Below are positions 10,101-19,989 of a stretch of DNA of 64,000 bases, piece after piece. Both the position numbers and the translations under genes were made by a program. Origin of the DNA: Phycisphaerales bacterium (lineage in GTDB: Bacteria > Planctomycetota > Phycisphaerae > Phycisphaerales > SM1A02); the NCBI GenBank assembly GCA_029268515.1, contig JAQWNP010000017.1, positions 62,001-126,000 on the forward strand. The letters are read 5' to 3'. The notes beneath the pieces are model-generated. The model saw only the letters and a program-made list of their open reading frames with translations. It did no database searches and was not told the origin of the DNA. The first letter of the stretch is position 1; each line of letters opens with the position of its first letter.

Positions 10101-11573
10101 ATCAGCTGGCGAGAAGATGTTATGTGTCGACAGCATCAAAACATGGGCTTCGACCTGAGCTTCCAATGAAAGTGGAAGGTGGACGGCCATCTGATCACCA
10201 TCGAAGTCTGCGTTGTATCCCGTACACACAAGCGGGTGTAGCGTAATCGCATTGCCTTCAACTAAGACCGGCTCAAAAGCCTGGATGCCCATGCGGTGAA
10301 GCGTAGGCGCGCGGTTAAGTAAGACGGGGTGCTGGTAAATAACCTGCTCGAGAATATCCCATACTTCAGGATCACGTCGCTCCAGCATACGTTTGGCTGA
10401 CTTGATCGTATCTGCCAGGCCATGTTCTTTAAGGCGACGGATAATGAATGGTTGATAAAGCTCTAACGCGATTTTCTTTGGTAGACCGCACTGATGTAGT
10501 TTGAGTTCTGGGCCCACGACAATGACTGAACGGGCTGAATAATCGACGCGTTTGCCGAGCAGGTTTTCGCGGAATCGCCCCTGTTTACCCTTGATCATAT
10601 CGGTCAATGATTTCAGGGGTCGATTTGAGCTACCTAAAACGGGACGGCGACAGCGACCATTATCAAACAGAGCATCAACAGCCTGCTGCAACATTCGCTT
10701 TTCATTTCGAATGATGACCTCAGGTGCATTGAGGTCCATCAATTTCTTGAGTCGATTGTTCCGGTTAATAATTCGGCGATAGAGGTCGTTGAGATCACTG
10801 GTCGCAAAGTTGCCCGATTCAAGAAGGACAAGTGGGCGGAGGTCTGGAGGAATGACCGGAACAACATCCATGACCATCCATGTGACATCGTTTTCAGAAT
10901 TTTTAATTTGCTCAACAAGCTTAAGCCGCTTGGAAAGATCGCGGATCTTCTGTTTTGATCTTGTCTTCTCAAGATCTTCTCGAATAGTAGCGGCGACTTC
11001 GTGAAGGTCGAGTTCTTCAAGAAGTTCACGCACTGCATCTGCGCCCATGCTGCAACGGAATGCAGATGAACCATACTTTTCAACCGCAGTGCGGTGTTCA
11101 TCTTCGGTGAGGATTTGGCGGGGCTCAAGATCTGTCGTGCCTGGATCGATGACGGCATAGTCTTGGAAGTAGATCACCTTCTCAAGATCAGCTGTCTTCA
11201 TACTCAACAGGGTTCCTAAGCGGCTTGGAAGCGCCTTGAAGAACCAGATGTGCACAATTGGAGCGGCGAGGTTGATATGCCCCATCCGCTTTCGACGTAC
11301 GCGGGAGTGTGTGACCTTGACACCACAACGGTCACAAATGATTCCCTTGAACTTGGTTCCCTTGTACTTACCGCAGGCGCATTCATAATCCCGTTCAGGA
11401 CCAAAAATACGTTCGCAAAACAGGCCGTCCTTTTCAGGGCGGTAGGTGCGGTAGTTGATTGTCTCGGGTTTCTTAACTTCACCAAAGCTCCAACTACGAA
11501 TGTCGTTGGGGCTTGCAAGAGTAATCTTTACAGATCCGAAGTCATTGACTCGATCAAAGACCGTATCGACCAT
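7182..11573 (-). CDS. rpoC: DNA-directed RNA polymerase subunit beta'
   Basis: 1463 aa, the largest catalytic subunit of RNA polymerase. The N-terminal zinc site is present (CACGKYKG followed by CDRCGV), as is the catalytic magnesium motif [12 protein letters not shown] at residues 454-465. The second zinc site lies around residues 900-925 ([13 protein letters not shown]). The bridge-helix and trigger-loop neighbourhood includes [29 protein letters not shown] ribosome site precedes the ATG. It follows rpoB by 62 bp and closes the rplKAJL-rpoBC operon. In many bacteria rpsL and rpsG come next; here the next gene is an unrelated secreted protease, so the transcription unit apparently ends here. 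Confidence 0.98.
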   Translation of the reverse strand: MVDTVFDRVNDFGSVKITLASPNDIRSWSFGEVKKPETINYRTYRPEKDGLFCERIFGPERDYECACGKYKGTKFKGIICDRCGVKVTHSRVRRKRMGHINLAAPIVHIWFFKALPSRLGTLLSMKTADLEKVIYFQDYAVIDPGTTDLEPRQILTEDEHRTAVEKYGSSAFRCSMGADAVRELLEELDLHEVAATIREDLEKTRSKQKIRDLSKRLKLVEQIKNSENDVTWMVMDVVPVIPPDLRPLVLLESGNFATSDLNDLYRRIINRNNRLKKLMDLNAPEVIIRNEKRMLQQAVDALFDNGRCRRPVLGSSNRPLKSLTDMIKGKQGRFRENLLGKRVDYSARSVIVVGPELKLHQCGLPKKIALELYQPFIIRRLKEHGLADTIKSAKRMLERRDPEVWDILEQVIYQHPVLLNRAPTLHRMGIQAFEPVLVEGNAITLHPLVCTGYNADFDGDQMAVHLPLSLEAQVEAHVLMLSTHNIFSPADGRPIVSPSQDIVMGVYFLTTMLEEPTPEKTRYSVFAEPHEAILAYDHKTIDLHEPIYVRLKNATEVVDNEGGTPSPIQSNKRVLTTVGRVLFNDVLDPQIPFYNCTLGKKGCSAVIDDTYRYSGRPATLELLDAMKEVGFKTSTVSGLSIGIADMRIPTSKSDLIAETQKRVDRVEKSYSAGAITERERHNQLLDLWAHCREQITQALVETLKNDRRDPTTGDETPINSDEGAKYLNPVYLMSTSGARGNISQMQQLAGMRGLMAKPSGEIIETPIRSNFREGLNVLEYFSSTHGARKGLADTALKTADSGYLTRKLYDVAQGMVITEQSCKTKLGVPKRAVYKGKEIDVPLRELILGRTSRQTIINPMTDKRIVAENQIITADIAKRIEELGIDSVQVRSPLTCETSRGCCVACYGMDLSTGQAAEEGLAVGTIAAQSIGEPGTQLTMRTFHTGGVATRATLDPSHRAENSGTVEIRDCNEVDVKNPDGVQTIALKRNGEVAVIDDRGRELEKHKVEYGSVIRVKAGETIRKGKVLVEWDPHRTPILAERTGTVRFKDILTEDTVREEETPAGKELIVVAHTGEKHPQILIEDESGNVLDFHHLPAKARIEVEEGQPINMGEMLARLPSLVAGSADIVGGLPRVTEIFEARIPKDPAVTSEISGRVELHPDKRKGKMTIRVINEAGLELDHHVAQGKRLLVHTNDHVKAGDRLTEGPEIPSDILKIKGEEALYSYMLDEVQNVYRAQGVPIADKHIETILTCMLSKVQIEQPGDTYLLPNDVVDKYAFRDANRKIAKQVRVTDTGETSLVAGQMIDKDAFKEANDLAEGDGKQAAKSKRARPAMGKTLLLGITKASLQSESFLSGASFQETTKVLTEASLRGAVDNLVGLKENVLLGHLIPAGTGFDPYLRMQVQRLVEPPISMEEEEEAMLAEAVEAAEALGAEPLDSGSGFPDDQIPNEAASLAGESEA

Positions 11574-11635
11574 AACAGGCTGCTCCTCGGCAAAAAGTTC
11601 TCATGTACTAGCTGTGACGTTCGCTCGTCGCATTA

Positions 11636-14600
11636 TTACAGGAGGCTTCCGCCGTCAATTTGTTCTTTCTCAAGCGAGATGTTCATTCCAAGACCACGAA
11701 TCTCATGACAGAGCACGTCGAATACGACGGGCATGCCGGCTTCAAGAACATTCGTGCCCTTAACCATGGAATCAAAGATCTTGGTTCGCCCCTCAACATC
11801 GTCACTTTTTACAGTGAGCAATTCTTGGAGCATATAAGCCGCGCCGTAACCCTCGAGCGCCCAAACTTCCATTTCACCAAAGCGTTGGCCGCCAGTGCGA
11901 GCTTTGCCGCCCAGTGGCTGTTGCGTGATCAAGCTGTAAGGGCCTGTTGCGCGAGCATGAATTTTATCATCCACCAGGTGATGGAGTTTCAACATATACA
12001 TGTAACCAGCAGATGTCTTCTGGTGGAATGGTTCGCCAGTACGACCATCGTGAAGCTGCACCTTGCCATCAAATGGTACTTCGGCAAGTATTTCTCGAGG
12101 CGTGCCTGCATCTGCTTCACCGCTCTCGAACTTCTTGATGCGATCACGTACATGTGCATTGGCTTCTTCGATTGCTGCGAGAACTTCTGTCTCAGTGGCT
12201 CCATCAAAAACAGGTGTGCGAGCTTTGAAGTTCAGTACCTTGCAAGCCCAGCCTAAGTGGAGTTCAAGCAACTGGCCTACATTCATTCGAGACGGAACGC
12301 CCAGTGGGTTGAGGAGAATGTCAACGGGCGTGCCATCCTCAAGGAAGGGCATGTCTTCTTCTGGCACAATTCGAGCAATCACGCCCTTATTGCCGTGGCG
12401 GCCTGCCATCTTGTCGCCAACAGAAAGCTGGCGCTTGGTGGCTAAGTAGACCTTCACAGATTCGAGCACACCCGAAGGTAGTTCGTCACCACGCTTCATA
12501 TGGGCAAGGCGTCGCTGTTTCTCCGTCTCAATCGCTTCGATACGTGGCCAGAATTGACTTCTGACTTTGATCGCCGCAGCTTTGCCATCTTTGTTGCCCT
12601 TGATCCACTTGTCATCAAAGTTTTCGATCTGCTCCAAGATGACTTCTGGGATATCAGATGCACCAACCCGCTGCCTGGTCGCAGCATCAACCATCTCAGT
12701 CTCAAGAATGGTGTTCATCTTCTGAATCATCTGCTTGAAAAGAGCAATCGCCTTCTCATTCATTTCTGCTTCAAAGTCCACCATGTCAACTTTGAGTTGA
12801 GCCTTCTGTTCATCAGTAAAGTGCATTCGACGACTGAAGCGTTTGGCACCAATGACAACACCATTGGTTCCAGCGGGGACTTCGAGAGAGTCGTTCTTTA
12901 CGTCCTCGCCAGCACGTCCGAAGATCGCATGTAGCAACTTCTCTTCTGGTGTGAGCTCAGACTTGCTCTTTGGACTCACCTTGCCAACCAGGACATCGCC
13001 AGGGCCGACAGAGGCACCAATACGGATGACACCGTGCTCATCCAGATTGCGAAGCACTTTTTCAGATACGTTCGGGATGTCACGTGTGAATTCTTCGCGG
13101 CCTAGTTTGGTTTCGCGGACCTCAACATCGAATGATTCAATATGAATTGATGTAAAGGTGTCATCTTTGACAAGACGTTCGGAGATGACGATCGCATCCT
13201 CAAAGTTGTAGCCATCAAAGGTACTAAAAGCGACGAGCGCATTTTTGCCGATCGCCAGTTCGCCGAGCGATGTGGAGGATCCATCGGCAAGGATTTGACC
13301 CTCTTCGATCGTCTGTCCGAGGCGAACCAATGGGCGTTGATTTTGGCAAGTGCGTTCGTTGAGGCCTCGGAACTTTCGGAGTTCGTACTCATCAGCGTCA
13401 TCAATAATGATGCGTTCGGCATCAACATAGGTGACGGTGCCACCTCGATTCGCCTTCACAAGCATGCCGGAGAACACGCCAGCCGATGCTTCCATTCCGG
13501 TGCCGACCAGTGGTGGCTCGACTTTGACCAAGGGAACAGCTTGTCGCTGCATGTTTGATCCCATGAGCGCTCGGTTGGCATCGTCATGCTCTAAGAAGGG
13601 GATCAGTGAGGCAGATACACCAACGATCTGCTTGGGAGAGATGTCAATGTAGTTGACTTCTTCAGCAGTCACCTGTGCAAGTTCGCCGCCAACACGGGCC
13701 AAGACGAGTCCTGAGCCAATTTGGCCACTCTCATCAAGGACATCTTTGGTGGCCAGCACACTACGCATTTCTTCATCAGCACGCAGGTAATCGACTTCGC
13801 CAGTCACATTACCCTTCGTCACTCTCTGGTAGGGCGTCTTGAGGAAACCGTATTCATCGATTTCTGCATAGAGACCCAGTGAAGCAATCAGTCCGATGTT
13901 GGTGCCTTCAGGCGTCTCGATCGGGCAGATTCTTCCGTAGTGAGAAATATGAACGTCACGCACTTCGAAGCCAGCTCGCTTTCGGTTGAGTCCGCCAGGG
14001 CCCAAGGCTGAGAGGCGGCGCTCATGTACAAGCATCGATAGTGGATTTGTTTGATCAACGACTTGGGAAAGTTCGCTTCGTCCGAAGAAGAACTCAATGG
14101 CACTACTGATTGACTTGGAATTAACCAGATCAGCAATCTTGCTGAGTTCATCGGGTTCCTTGACGCTCATTCGTTCTTGAACGGTGCGACGTAACTTAAG
14201 GAAGCCTTTGCGCATCTCTTCAACCGCGAGTTCATCAAGGGTACGCAGACGACGGTTGCCTAGGTGATCGATGTCATCGGTCAACGCCTTGGTTCGTGTG
14301 GCTCGAAGTTCCATAATGTATTTGACAACACGAAGGAAATCGTCTGGCCCCACGTACATAATGTCTTCTGGTACGTCGAGTTCAAATTTACGGTTGATAC
14401 GGAAGCGTCCAACTTTTCCAAGTCGGTAGCGATTTTCGTCAAAGAACTTCTCACGGAAAAGTGCTTTGGCTTTGTCAATCTGAGGTGGGTTGCCTGGGCG
14501 AAGACGTCCATAGATACGAAGCAAAGCTGCTTCATGCTCAGAAATATCACCCAGGAAGTCGAGTCGCTCTGCGGCAAGTGTATTGAGGATCAGAGGATCA

Positions 14601-15454
14601 GCAGGATCTTCAATGATTCGAACTTTCTTGAAGCCGGAGGACTGAATTGCTTCAGCGCCATCACCAATCAACTCCCCGATACGGCATAACTCTTCACCGG
14701 TTTCCTGATCAATAATAAGGTCAGCAGAATAGTGCTCAGGGCTGACTTTCTTGGCAGGAACTTCCTTGATGTCATAGAACTGACTAAGTAAGCCGTCGGT
14801 GGTACTAAATGGCGGCGGTTTCTTGTCATCTTCGTTGGACGGGTCCCATAGCGCCCGTAGGAAAGTTGTTGCCGCAATCTTGGCGGATTGATCAATCCGA
14901 AGAGCGAGTACATCTTTCCGTGTCACCTCTACCTCAATCCAGCTTCCACGTTCTGGAATGATTCTGGCTGAGTGCAATGGCCGATCCCCAATGTCGGTAA
15001 CGACAGAGAAGTCGACACCTGGAGAACGATGAAGTTGACTGACAATGACGCGTTCAGCACCATTGACGATGAACTCTCCGCCACCCATCATGACAGGGAT
15101 TTCGCCGAGGTAGATCTCTTCCTCAACGATCTCGGAAACACCATCGCGCACCAGGCGTACGCCTATGCGGAAGGGGTACCCAAATGTCAGTCGGAGCTCT
15201 TTGCACTCGTCCCGTGTATACCGTGGTTCATCCAGCTTGTAATAGAGGTACTCAAGCCGCATTGAGCCGTCATAAGACTCAATGGGAAAGACCTCCCGAA
15301 GCAGACTTTCAAGCCCAGTGTGCTTGTCACGAGTTTCGTGCGTGTGCTTGTTCTGGATAAAACGTTCATAGGCCTGCCGCTGAACCTGGGTTAGATCAGG
15401 TACAGGTACCGCATCGCCGCGCTTTGAGAAGCAGCGCACCGTCACTTCAGTCAT
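11636..15454 (-). CDS. rpoB: DNA-directed RNA polymerase subunit beta
   Basis: 1272 aa, full length for a bacterial beta subunit. Visible landmarks are the fork and rifampicin-pocket region ([20 protein letters not shown], then [17 protein letters not shown]), the [14 protein letters not shown] segment near the active site, and the C-terminal clamp motif [17 protein letters not shown]. The rifampicin-pocket residues look like the sensitive consensus, although I could not align them formally. A GAGGTGG ribosome site lies just before the ATG. It is separated from rplL by an unusually long 325-bp spacer that contains hairpins and may allow polymerase subunits to be regulated apart from ribosomal proteins. 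Confidence 0.98.
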   Translation of the reverse strand: MTEVTVRCFSKRGDAVPVPDLTQVQRQAYERFIQNKHTHETRDKHTGLESLLREVFPIESYDGSMRLEYLYYKLDEPRYTRDECKELRLTFGYPFRIGVRLVRDGVSEIVEEEIYLGEIPVMMGGGEFIVNGAERVIVSQLHRSPGVDFSVVTDIGDRPLHSARIIPERGSWIEVEVTRKDVLALRIDQSAKIAATTFLRALWDPSNEDDKKPPPFSTTDGLLSQFYDIKEVPAKKVSPEHYSADLIIDQETGEELCRIGELIGDGAEAIQSSGFKKVRIIEDPADPLILNTLAAERLDFLGDISEHEAALLRIYGRLRPGNPPQIDKAKALFREKFFDENRYRLGKVGRFRINRKFELDVPEDIMYVGPDDFLRVVKYIMELRATRTKALTDDIDHLGNRRLRTLDELAVEEMRKGFLKLRRTVQERMSVKEPDELSKIADLVNSKSISSAIEFFFGRSELSQVVDQTNPLSMLVHERRLSALGPGGLNRKRAGFEVRDVHISHYGRICPIETPEGTNIGLIASLGLYAEIDEYGFLKTPYQRVTKGNVTGEVDYLRADEEMRSVLATKDVLDESGQIGSGLVLARVGGELAQVTAEEVNYIDISPKQIVGVSASLIPFLEHDDANRALMGSNMQRQAVPLVKVEPPLVGTGMEASAGVFSGMLVKANRGGTVTYVDAERIIIDDADEYELRKFRGLNERTCQNQRPLVRLGQTIEEGQILADGSSTSLGELAIGKNALVAFSTFDGYNFEDAIVISERLVKDDTFTSIHIESFDVEVRETKLGREEFTRDIPNVSEKVLRNLDEHGVIRIGASVGPGDVLVGKVSPKSKSELTPEEKLLHAIFGRAGEDVKNDSLEVPAGTNGVVIGAKRFSRRMHFTDEQKAQLKVDMVDFEAEMNEKAIALFKQMIQKMNTILETEMVDAATRQRVGASDIPEVILEQIENFDDKWIKGNKDGKAAAIKVRSQFWPRIEAIETEKQRRLAHMKRGDELPSGVLESVKVYLATKRQLSVGDKMAGRHGNKGVIARIVPEEDMPFLEDGTPVDILLNPLGVPSRMNVGQLLELHLGWACKVLNFKARTPVFDGATETEVLAAIEEANAHVRDRIKKFESGEADAGTPREILAEVPFDGKVQLHDGRTGEPFHQKTSAGYMYMLKLHHLVDDKIHARATGPYSLITQQPLGGKARTGGQRFGEMEVWALEGYGAAYMLQELLTVKSDDVEGRTKIFDSMVKGTNVLEAGMPVVFDVLCHEIRGLGMNISLEKEQIDGGSLL

Positions 15455-15779
15455 CGATCCACCTCAAAAATCGGCATGATTACACTGCCGTCGTAAGGAT
15501 GCGTACGATCAATCTATACGTATTTTTTCGTTAAAAAGACCTATTACCGCCGAGCAAGGCATGGTAACGCCCCAATAACGACTCATCAACCCATAGCCAG
15601 CACTGATTGGGTCTCGTAACGCAGTGATCCGGGCACTTACGGTAGAGCTCAATAAGGTGATTTTGGTGTCAGAGGGCTCATAATGAGCCAAAAAACGCAT
15701 AGAAGATCCCATTAGCCTGGCACCAAGCCCTTATCTTGGAAAGATAAAAAAAGAGCTTGAGCCACACATTAAAATTCAA
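15455..15779 (-). promoter_or_regulatory. rplL-rpoB spacer with hairpins (possible attenuator or processing site)
   Basis: 325 bp without a convincing gene. Just after rplL, TTATCTT/AAGATAA (15731-15747, 3-base loop) is enclosed by CAAGC/GCTTG, giving a hairpin at 15724-15759 with a U-run in its 5' arm. A second perfect hairpin, GGCTCA-TTA-TGAGCC, lies at 15675-15689. In Escherichia coli this junction holds an attenuator and an RNase III site. A similar role here is inferred from position only. Confidence 0.45.
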
Positions 15780-16190
15780 TTACTTCACATTGACCTGAGC
15801 GCCAGCCTCTTCAAGCTTGGCCTTAAGGGCATCGGCCTCGTCCTTGCTGGCCTTTTCCTTGATTGCTTTAGGGGCTTCATCCACAATGGCTTTTGCTTCC
15901 TTGAGGCCCAAACCAGTTGCCTCGCGGACAGCCTTGATCACCTGGATCTTTTTGTCGCCGATGCTCTCTAGGATGACGTCGAATTCCGTCTGTTCCTCGG
16001 CGCCACCATCGCCCTCACCACCGCCTGCAGCCATCATGACAGCACCACCAGCAGCAGGCTCGATGCCGTAGGCATCTTTCATGTAGTCCGCGAGGTCGAC
16101 AGCTTGCTTAAGCGTCAATGAGGCGATCTCATCGCCGATCTTTGTGACGTTAGCCTCAAATTCTTTTGTTGCAGTTGCTTCTTCTGACAT
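15780..16190 (-). CDS. rplL: 50S ribosomal protein L7/L12
   Basis: 136 aa from the ATG at 16190. A longer frame exists upstream, but its 17 extra residues do not fit the family, while [13 protein letters not shown] matches a normal N-terminus. The N-terminal dimerisation helices are followed by the Ala/Gly/Glu-rich hinge (residues ~50-66) and then the globular factor-binding domain, with [20 protein letters not shown] as its signature helix-turn. It forms the flexible stalk that recruits translational GTPases and is anchored by L10, encoded 111 bp upstream. It is the last ribosomal gene before the spacer to rpoB. Confidence 0.97.
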   Translation of the reverse strand: MSEEATATKEFEANVTKIGDEIASLTLKQAVDLADYMKDAYGIEPAAGGAVMMAAGGGEGDGGAEEQTEFDVILESIGDKKIQVIKAVREATGLGLKEAKAIVDEAPKAIKEKASKDEADALKAKLEEAGAQVNVK

Positions 16191-16301
16191 AACTTTTCTC
16201 TTAACTCCAAACGAATTTATCCATCCAAGAGGAGCCGTCATACGACTTTTAACCCCGAAAGGCCAGTTGGATGAGATGATGTCTTGTGATCAGGAAGGTT
16301 C

Positions 16302-16847
16302 TCAGGCAACCTTTTCGATTGTCTTTCCTTCTTCCAAACGTGTTTCGATCTCTTTGATGATTCCGAGAATCTGGCCTCCGGGGCCCTTCGCAGCACCGAT
16401 GGCATTGCCAGCTGGCGAGAGCACCAATTGAACGACCTTGGCCTGCGCCTCTTCCTTGGTTGGGAATTTGCTGAGTTGCTTAACGCCCGCTTCACCGTCA
16501 AAGACCTGTCCATCCAGAATTGCAGCTTTGAGCTCCAGATCTTTGATTTTCTTGGCCCAAGACACAAGGGATCTTGCAACGTCTACAACCGAATCGCCTC
16601 CATAAGCGAGTGCTGAAGGACCTTCTAGCGAGTTACTTAAGGGCTCAAGTTTCGTGCCTTCGAAAGCATGGCGTGCAAGCGTGTTCTTAACAACCATGAC
16701 ACGAATGTCATTCTCTAATAGGTCTAGACGCAGGTCATTGTTGTCATTCGCTTCAATGCCACGAATATCAACAACAACAGCCGACTCCAGTTCTCCAAAG
16801 CGCGACTGGTAGGTCTTCATCAACATTTCTTTGACAGGCTTGCTCAT
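16302..16847 (-). CDS. rplJ: 50S ribosomal protein L10
   Basis: 181 aa. The N-terminal rRNA-binding domain includes FGELESAVVVDIRGIEANDN and the later VVKNTLARHAFEGT. The C-terminal helix, which ends LEEGKTIEKVA, holds the L7/L12 dimers. In other bacteria L10 represses its own operon by binding a leader ahead of rplJ; here only 24 bp separate it from rplA, too little for the classical L10 leader, so any such control must act elsewhere. An AAGGAAC ribosome site precedes the ATG. Confidence 0.96.
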   Translation of the reverse strand: MSKPVKEMLMKTYQSRFGELESAVVVDIRGIEANDNNDLRLDLLENDIRVMVVKNTLARHAFEGTKLEPLSNSLEGPSALAYGGDSVVDVARSLVSWAKKIKDLELKAAILDGQVFDGEAGVKQLSKFPTKEEAQAKVVQLVLSPAGNAIGAAKGPGGQILGIIKEIETRLEEGKTIEKVA

Positions 16848-16871
16848 ATCATTTGTTCCTTGCGATCGAGA

Positions 16872-17555
16872 TTACACGGCAACCTGAACCGATGGGGTCA
16901 TCGTGCCGCTGAGCACGCAGTTTTTGATGTAATCACCCTTCGTTGTGGCGGGCCTGGACTTTTCGATGATTCCAAAGAAGTGATTGAAGTTGGCCATGAG
17001 ATCAGCTTCTTCAAAGCTCATTTTTCCAATCACACAATGGATATTTCCAGTGTCATCATTTCGATATTCGAGTTTGCCAGCGCTGTATTCAGTCACTGCA
17101 GTTGCAACGTCTGCTGTCACCGTGCCCGCCTTTGGCGAAGGCATGAGCCCTTTCGGGCCAAGGACACGTCCAAGCTTACTGACCACACGCATCATGTCAG
17201 GTGAAGAGACAGCGACATCAAATTCAAACCAGCCGCCAGCTACTTTTTCAACCAAACTTTCGCCACCAGCTTCCACAGCGCCTGCTGCTTTGGCCGCCTC
17301 AACCTTATCGTCTCCGCAGAAACAGATCACACGAGCAGTCTTGCCAACACCTTTCGGCATTGACACCGAGCCACGAATCTGCTGCTCGGCTTGACGTGGA
17401 TCGATTGCGAGGTGCATACAACATTCAATAGTCTGATCAAAAGAAGGTCCTTTGAATGACTTGAGAATCTTCATCGCATCTTCGGCAGTCTGTGGGCCTT
17501 CATGCTGTTCAGCGATGACTCTGTTTGCTTTGGCTCTTTTACTGAAGTTTGCCAT
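16872..17555 (-). CDS. rplA: 50S ribosomal protein L1
   Basis: 227 aa, full length. Signature segments are GKTARVICFCGDD, LGRVLGPKGLMPSPKAGTVT and the conserved FNHFFGIIEKSRPATTKGDYI near the C-terminus. L1 forms the mobile stalk that releases deacylated tRNA, and in many bacteria it represses the rplK-rplA transcript. The start ATG follows the rplK stop by two bases, with the AAGGA ribosome site inside rplK, so translation is coupled. Confidence 0.97.
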   Translation of the reverse strand: MANFSKRAKANRVIAEQHEGPQTAEDAMKILKSFKGPSFDQTIECCMHLAIDPRQAEQQIRGSVSMPKGVGKTARVICFCGDDKVEAAKAAGAVEAGGESLVEKVAGGWFEFDVAVSSPDMMRVVSKLGRVLGPKGLMPSPKAGTVTADVATAVTEYSAGKLEYRNDDTGNIHCVIGKMSFEEADLMANFNHFFGIIEKSRPATTKGDYIKNCVLSGTMTPSVQVAV

Positions 17556-17557
17556 AT

Positions 17558-17986
17558 TTAGAGTCCTTCTACCGCAATGCCCATGGATCGGGCGGTGCCT
17601 GCAATGGTACGCATGGCAGCTTCAACACTTCCTGCGTTGAGATCAGCCATTTTTTCTTCTGCGATCGCACGAAGTTGATCCGCATTAATAGTGCCAACCT
17701 CCTCCGTGCCTGGTGCAGTAGACCCTTTGCTTAGTCCAAGTGCATCACGCACTAGTACGGAAGCAGGGGATGACTTGATTTCAAACTCGAAGGTACGGTC
17801 TTGGAAGACCGTAATAACACAACCAACAATCTTGCCATTGAGTTCTTTCGTTCGTTCATTGAACGCTTGAATGAACTGGCCAGGGTTGACGCCATTGGCA
17901 CCAAGTGCGGGACCCAGCGGAGGCGCTGGAGTTGCCTGGCCACCGGGCGCAGTTACTTTAAATACTTTAGTGATCTGCTTGGCCAT
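17558..17986 (-). CDS. rplK: 50S ribosomal protein L11, first gene of the operon
   Basis: 142 aa from the ATG at 17986, chosen because AAGGAGGTG sits 4 bases upstream and MAKQITKVFKVTAPGG is the normal N-terminus; the frame extends 52 codons further without family similarity. Typical segments are ATPAPPLGPALGANGVNPGQF in the N-terminal domain and GTINADQLRAIAEEKMADLN in the rRNA-binding C-terminal domain. L11 forms the base of the GTPase centre. secE and nusG, which usually precede rplK, are absent: the next gene upstream is divergent, so this operon begins at rplK. Confidence 0.97.
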   Translation of the reverse strand: MAKQITKVFKVTAPGGQATPAPPLGPALGANGVNPGQFIQAFNERTKELNGKIVGCVITVFQDRTFEFEIKSSPASVLVRDALGLSKGSTAPGTEEVGTINADQLRAIAEEKMADLNAGSVEAAMRTIAGTARSMGIAVEGL

Positions 17987-18452
17987 AGACACCTCCTTCA
18001 ACCTCCCACACCCACGAGCGGAATCATCCAAAGATTCCGCCAGCCTCACCCTCTGGCCTGAGGGTGGCATTGACACGGGTGTGGTGCCTTCGGCATTGAC
18101 GTGTCGAACGGGGCAGGATACCGAGCTGGGGCGTTTCTGCAAGCGCCATCCATATTTACTGCATTTTTGCTCTCAGCCAAGAATGGCCCTAATGGCAAGG
18201 CTCAAGCCCATATCCGGAGCTGGCCTGGAAATCCAAGAGGAAGATGTCGCCCAGCTATCTGATGCCGCAAAACGAAGCAAAAAACGGGGGTTTCAAAAGA
18301 GGATTCTCAATCTTGGAGGCGAATACTGGATCTCATGCCGGACGCGTCGTATATCAGTAGTTAAGAAGAGGTTATTTTGGAGCCCGGGCTGCTGGTGGCT
18401 TGGATCCCAGTCAGTGAGCCTGCGGGGCCAGATCTGCAGGGGAGAATAAAAG
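17987..18452 (-). promoter_or_regulatory. rplK leader and divergent promoter region
   Basis: 466 bp without a gene. On the minus strand, TTGGCT (18175-18180) and AAATAT (18152-18157), 17 bp apart, form a possible promoter. The leader then holds two clean hairpins: CACCCT/AGGGTG and CGGAATC/GATTCCG, the latter just ahead of the rplK ribosome site. A leader-binding ribosomal protein (L1 or L11) is a reasonable guess but is not shown. On the plus strand GGGGAG precedes the start at 18453. Confidence 0.4.
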
Positions 18453-19763
18453 ATGTTGCATGGCAAGCGTTCGTATCTAGTGGCAGCAGCCCTGTTCGGT
18501 TTTTGTTTGGCTGTTGTCAGTCCAGCTCTCGGGCAAGATGCAAGTTGGGGCGAGGACAAGGATGACGATGCTGGTAGTGGGCCTCGTGAGGCTCAGAGGA
18601 CGAAGGGCTCCGGCAAAGTCGAGAAGGTCAGTGGCTCAACTGTTTCTGCTGCATTCAATGCCAGTGGCTCCCGGGGTAGATCGCGTCATGTTGGTAGCCA
18701 GGATTTTGAAGATCTCTACCTCATTTGGGTCGCTAATCCAGAGAAGTTTAACGCTTCGCTTAAGACGATTGATAACGGTTTTGCCAACTTTCCCAGTTCG
18801 TTATACCTGTTTGATGTTGGAGTTCGTTTTCCAGATCCGGAAATCGTTGTTGATTCGATGCAGGCGTTACTCGGTAACCGAGATGAGGCCGGCCTTGAAG
18901 GCGCGGTACTTCCACGTGAAGCAACAGATAACACTGCCGCCAAAGTGGCTGCCCGTGGTTATTACGTGCTTGCAGTGGCCAGTGCAGGATCTCGGCCTTT
19001 AGTCACCGATGTTCAAGGTAATTTATTAGAACTGTTTAGTTTCTTAACCAGTAGCGAAGTGTCGGGCCCGGATGGTGAGGGTGGCAGCATTCCTGTCACC
19101 GAGGGGAATTACGCGTGGACGTCTACGATAACGGGGGGGAACTATCAGATTGGTCTCGAAGGTATCGCCTTTGCGGTTCCGCTCGAAAATCCAACCAGTA
19201 ACTTCTTTCCACCCAGTGCGATCGTTTCAGACGGTCAATATCCTGTGACAACCACGATCTTGGAAAGGCCTGAGGTTGGTGGCGGTTGTACTGATCAAGA
19301 TGGTAACGCTATTGAATTTTTCAATAGCCTCTGGTGGAACTTTGAAGCAAAAGACACCGGGTCCTACCGGCTATCGACATGCAACGAAACAGAATTCGAT
19401 TCTATTTTGGGTGTGTATAAAGACAGTGGTTTGTGTCAAGGTGATATTAATGGTGATGGTCTTGTCGGACTTAATGATTTCAGCACATTACTGGTTCAGT
19501 GGGGGTCGACTGGTCCGGAAGCTGATCTGAACAATGATGGCTTGGTAGGCTTGGCTGACTTTGAGTTGTTTCTCGTTGGATTTGGCGAGTGTGTTCCGGT
19601 GCCCGAATTAGTGGTCTGTAATGATGATGCATCGCAGTGTGAGGATGGCAGTAGCGACTTGGAGTGGTTTGCCAATTCAGGTGACCGGTTCTTTCTGCGG
19701 CTTGGTACTTTTGACAATACAGGAATCGGCTCTGCTGTCTTGAAGGTTGGGCCAACACCTTAA
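18453..19763 (+). CDS. Secreted protein with dockerin module nested in a PPC-like domain (copy 1)
   Basis: 436 aa. The signal peptide (YLVAAALFGFCLAVVSPALGQ) is followed by an acidic stretch (SWGEDKDDDAGSGP) and a beta-rich domain beginning DLYLIWVANPEKFNAS. The C-terminal part resembles a pre-peptidase (PPC-like) beta-sandwich: WWNFEAKDTGSYRLSTCNET, then VCNDDASQCEDGSS, then FFLRLG. Two EF-hand-like repeats (DINGDGLVGLNDF and DLNNDGLVGLADF, each closed by a WG or FG turn) sit between the DSILGVYKDSG strand and the VCNDDA strand, so the dockerin-like unit is nested rather than terminal. It is probably exported and calcium binding. The function is unknown. The gene at 19990 is a tandem paralogue. 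Confidence 0.72.
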   Translation: MLHGKRSYLVAAALFGFCLAVVSPALGQDASWGEDKDDDAGSGPREAQRTKGSGKVEKVSGSTVSAAFNASGSRGRSRHVGSQDFEDLYLIWVANPEKFNASLKTIDNGFANFPSSLYLFDVGVRFPDPEIVVDSMQALLGNRDEAGLEGAVLPREATDNTAAKVAARGYYVLAVASAGSRPLVTDVQGNLLELFSFLTSSEVSGPDGEGGSIPVTEGNYAWTSTITGGNYQIGLEGIAFAVPLENPTSNFFPPSAIVSDGQYPVTTTILERPEVGGGCTDQDGNAIEFFNSLWWNFEAKDTGSYRLSTCNETEFDSILGVYKDSGLCQGDINGDGLVGLNDFSTLLVQWGSTGPEADLNNDGLVGLADFELFLVGFGECVPVPELVVCNDDASQCEDGSSDLEWFANSGDRFFLRLGTFDNTGIGSAVLKVGPTP

Positions 19764-19989
19764 TCAATCAGCACCTCGCAATTGAGCCTTAATAAATCAA
19801 TATTGCCTATCGATCAGGGCGGTGAATCACTACGTGAAATAGGCTCCTCCAGAGGCCTTTAGGCCTTTCTTTGCCCGTGTCATCCTTGGATTTCGCATTG
19901 TTGTTTGGTGCCATCACCTCTTTTGGCTCCAGCAGCATTGAGCCGTGCATGCGGCGAAATTTACGGGCAATAGATAGGAGCCTTCCCTC

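Noticed and set aside
15509-15712. 67-codon minus-strand frame in the rplL-rpoB spacer
   Set aside because: No ribosome site of note, no domain likeness, and it overlaps hairpins; more likely leader sequence than a gene.
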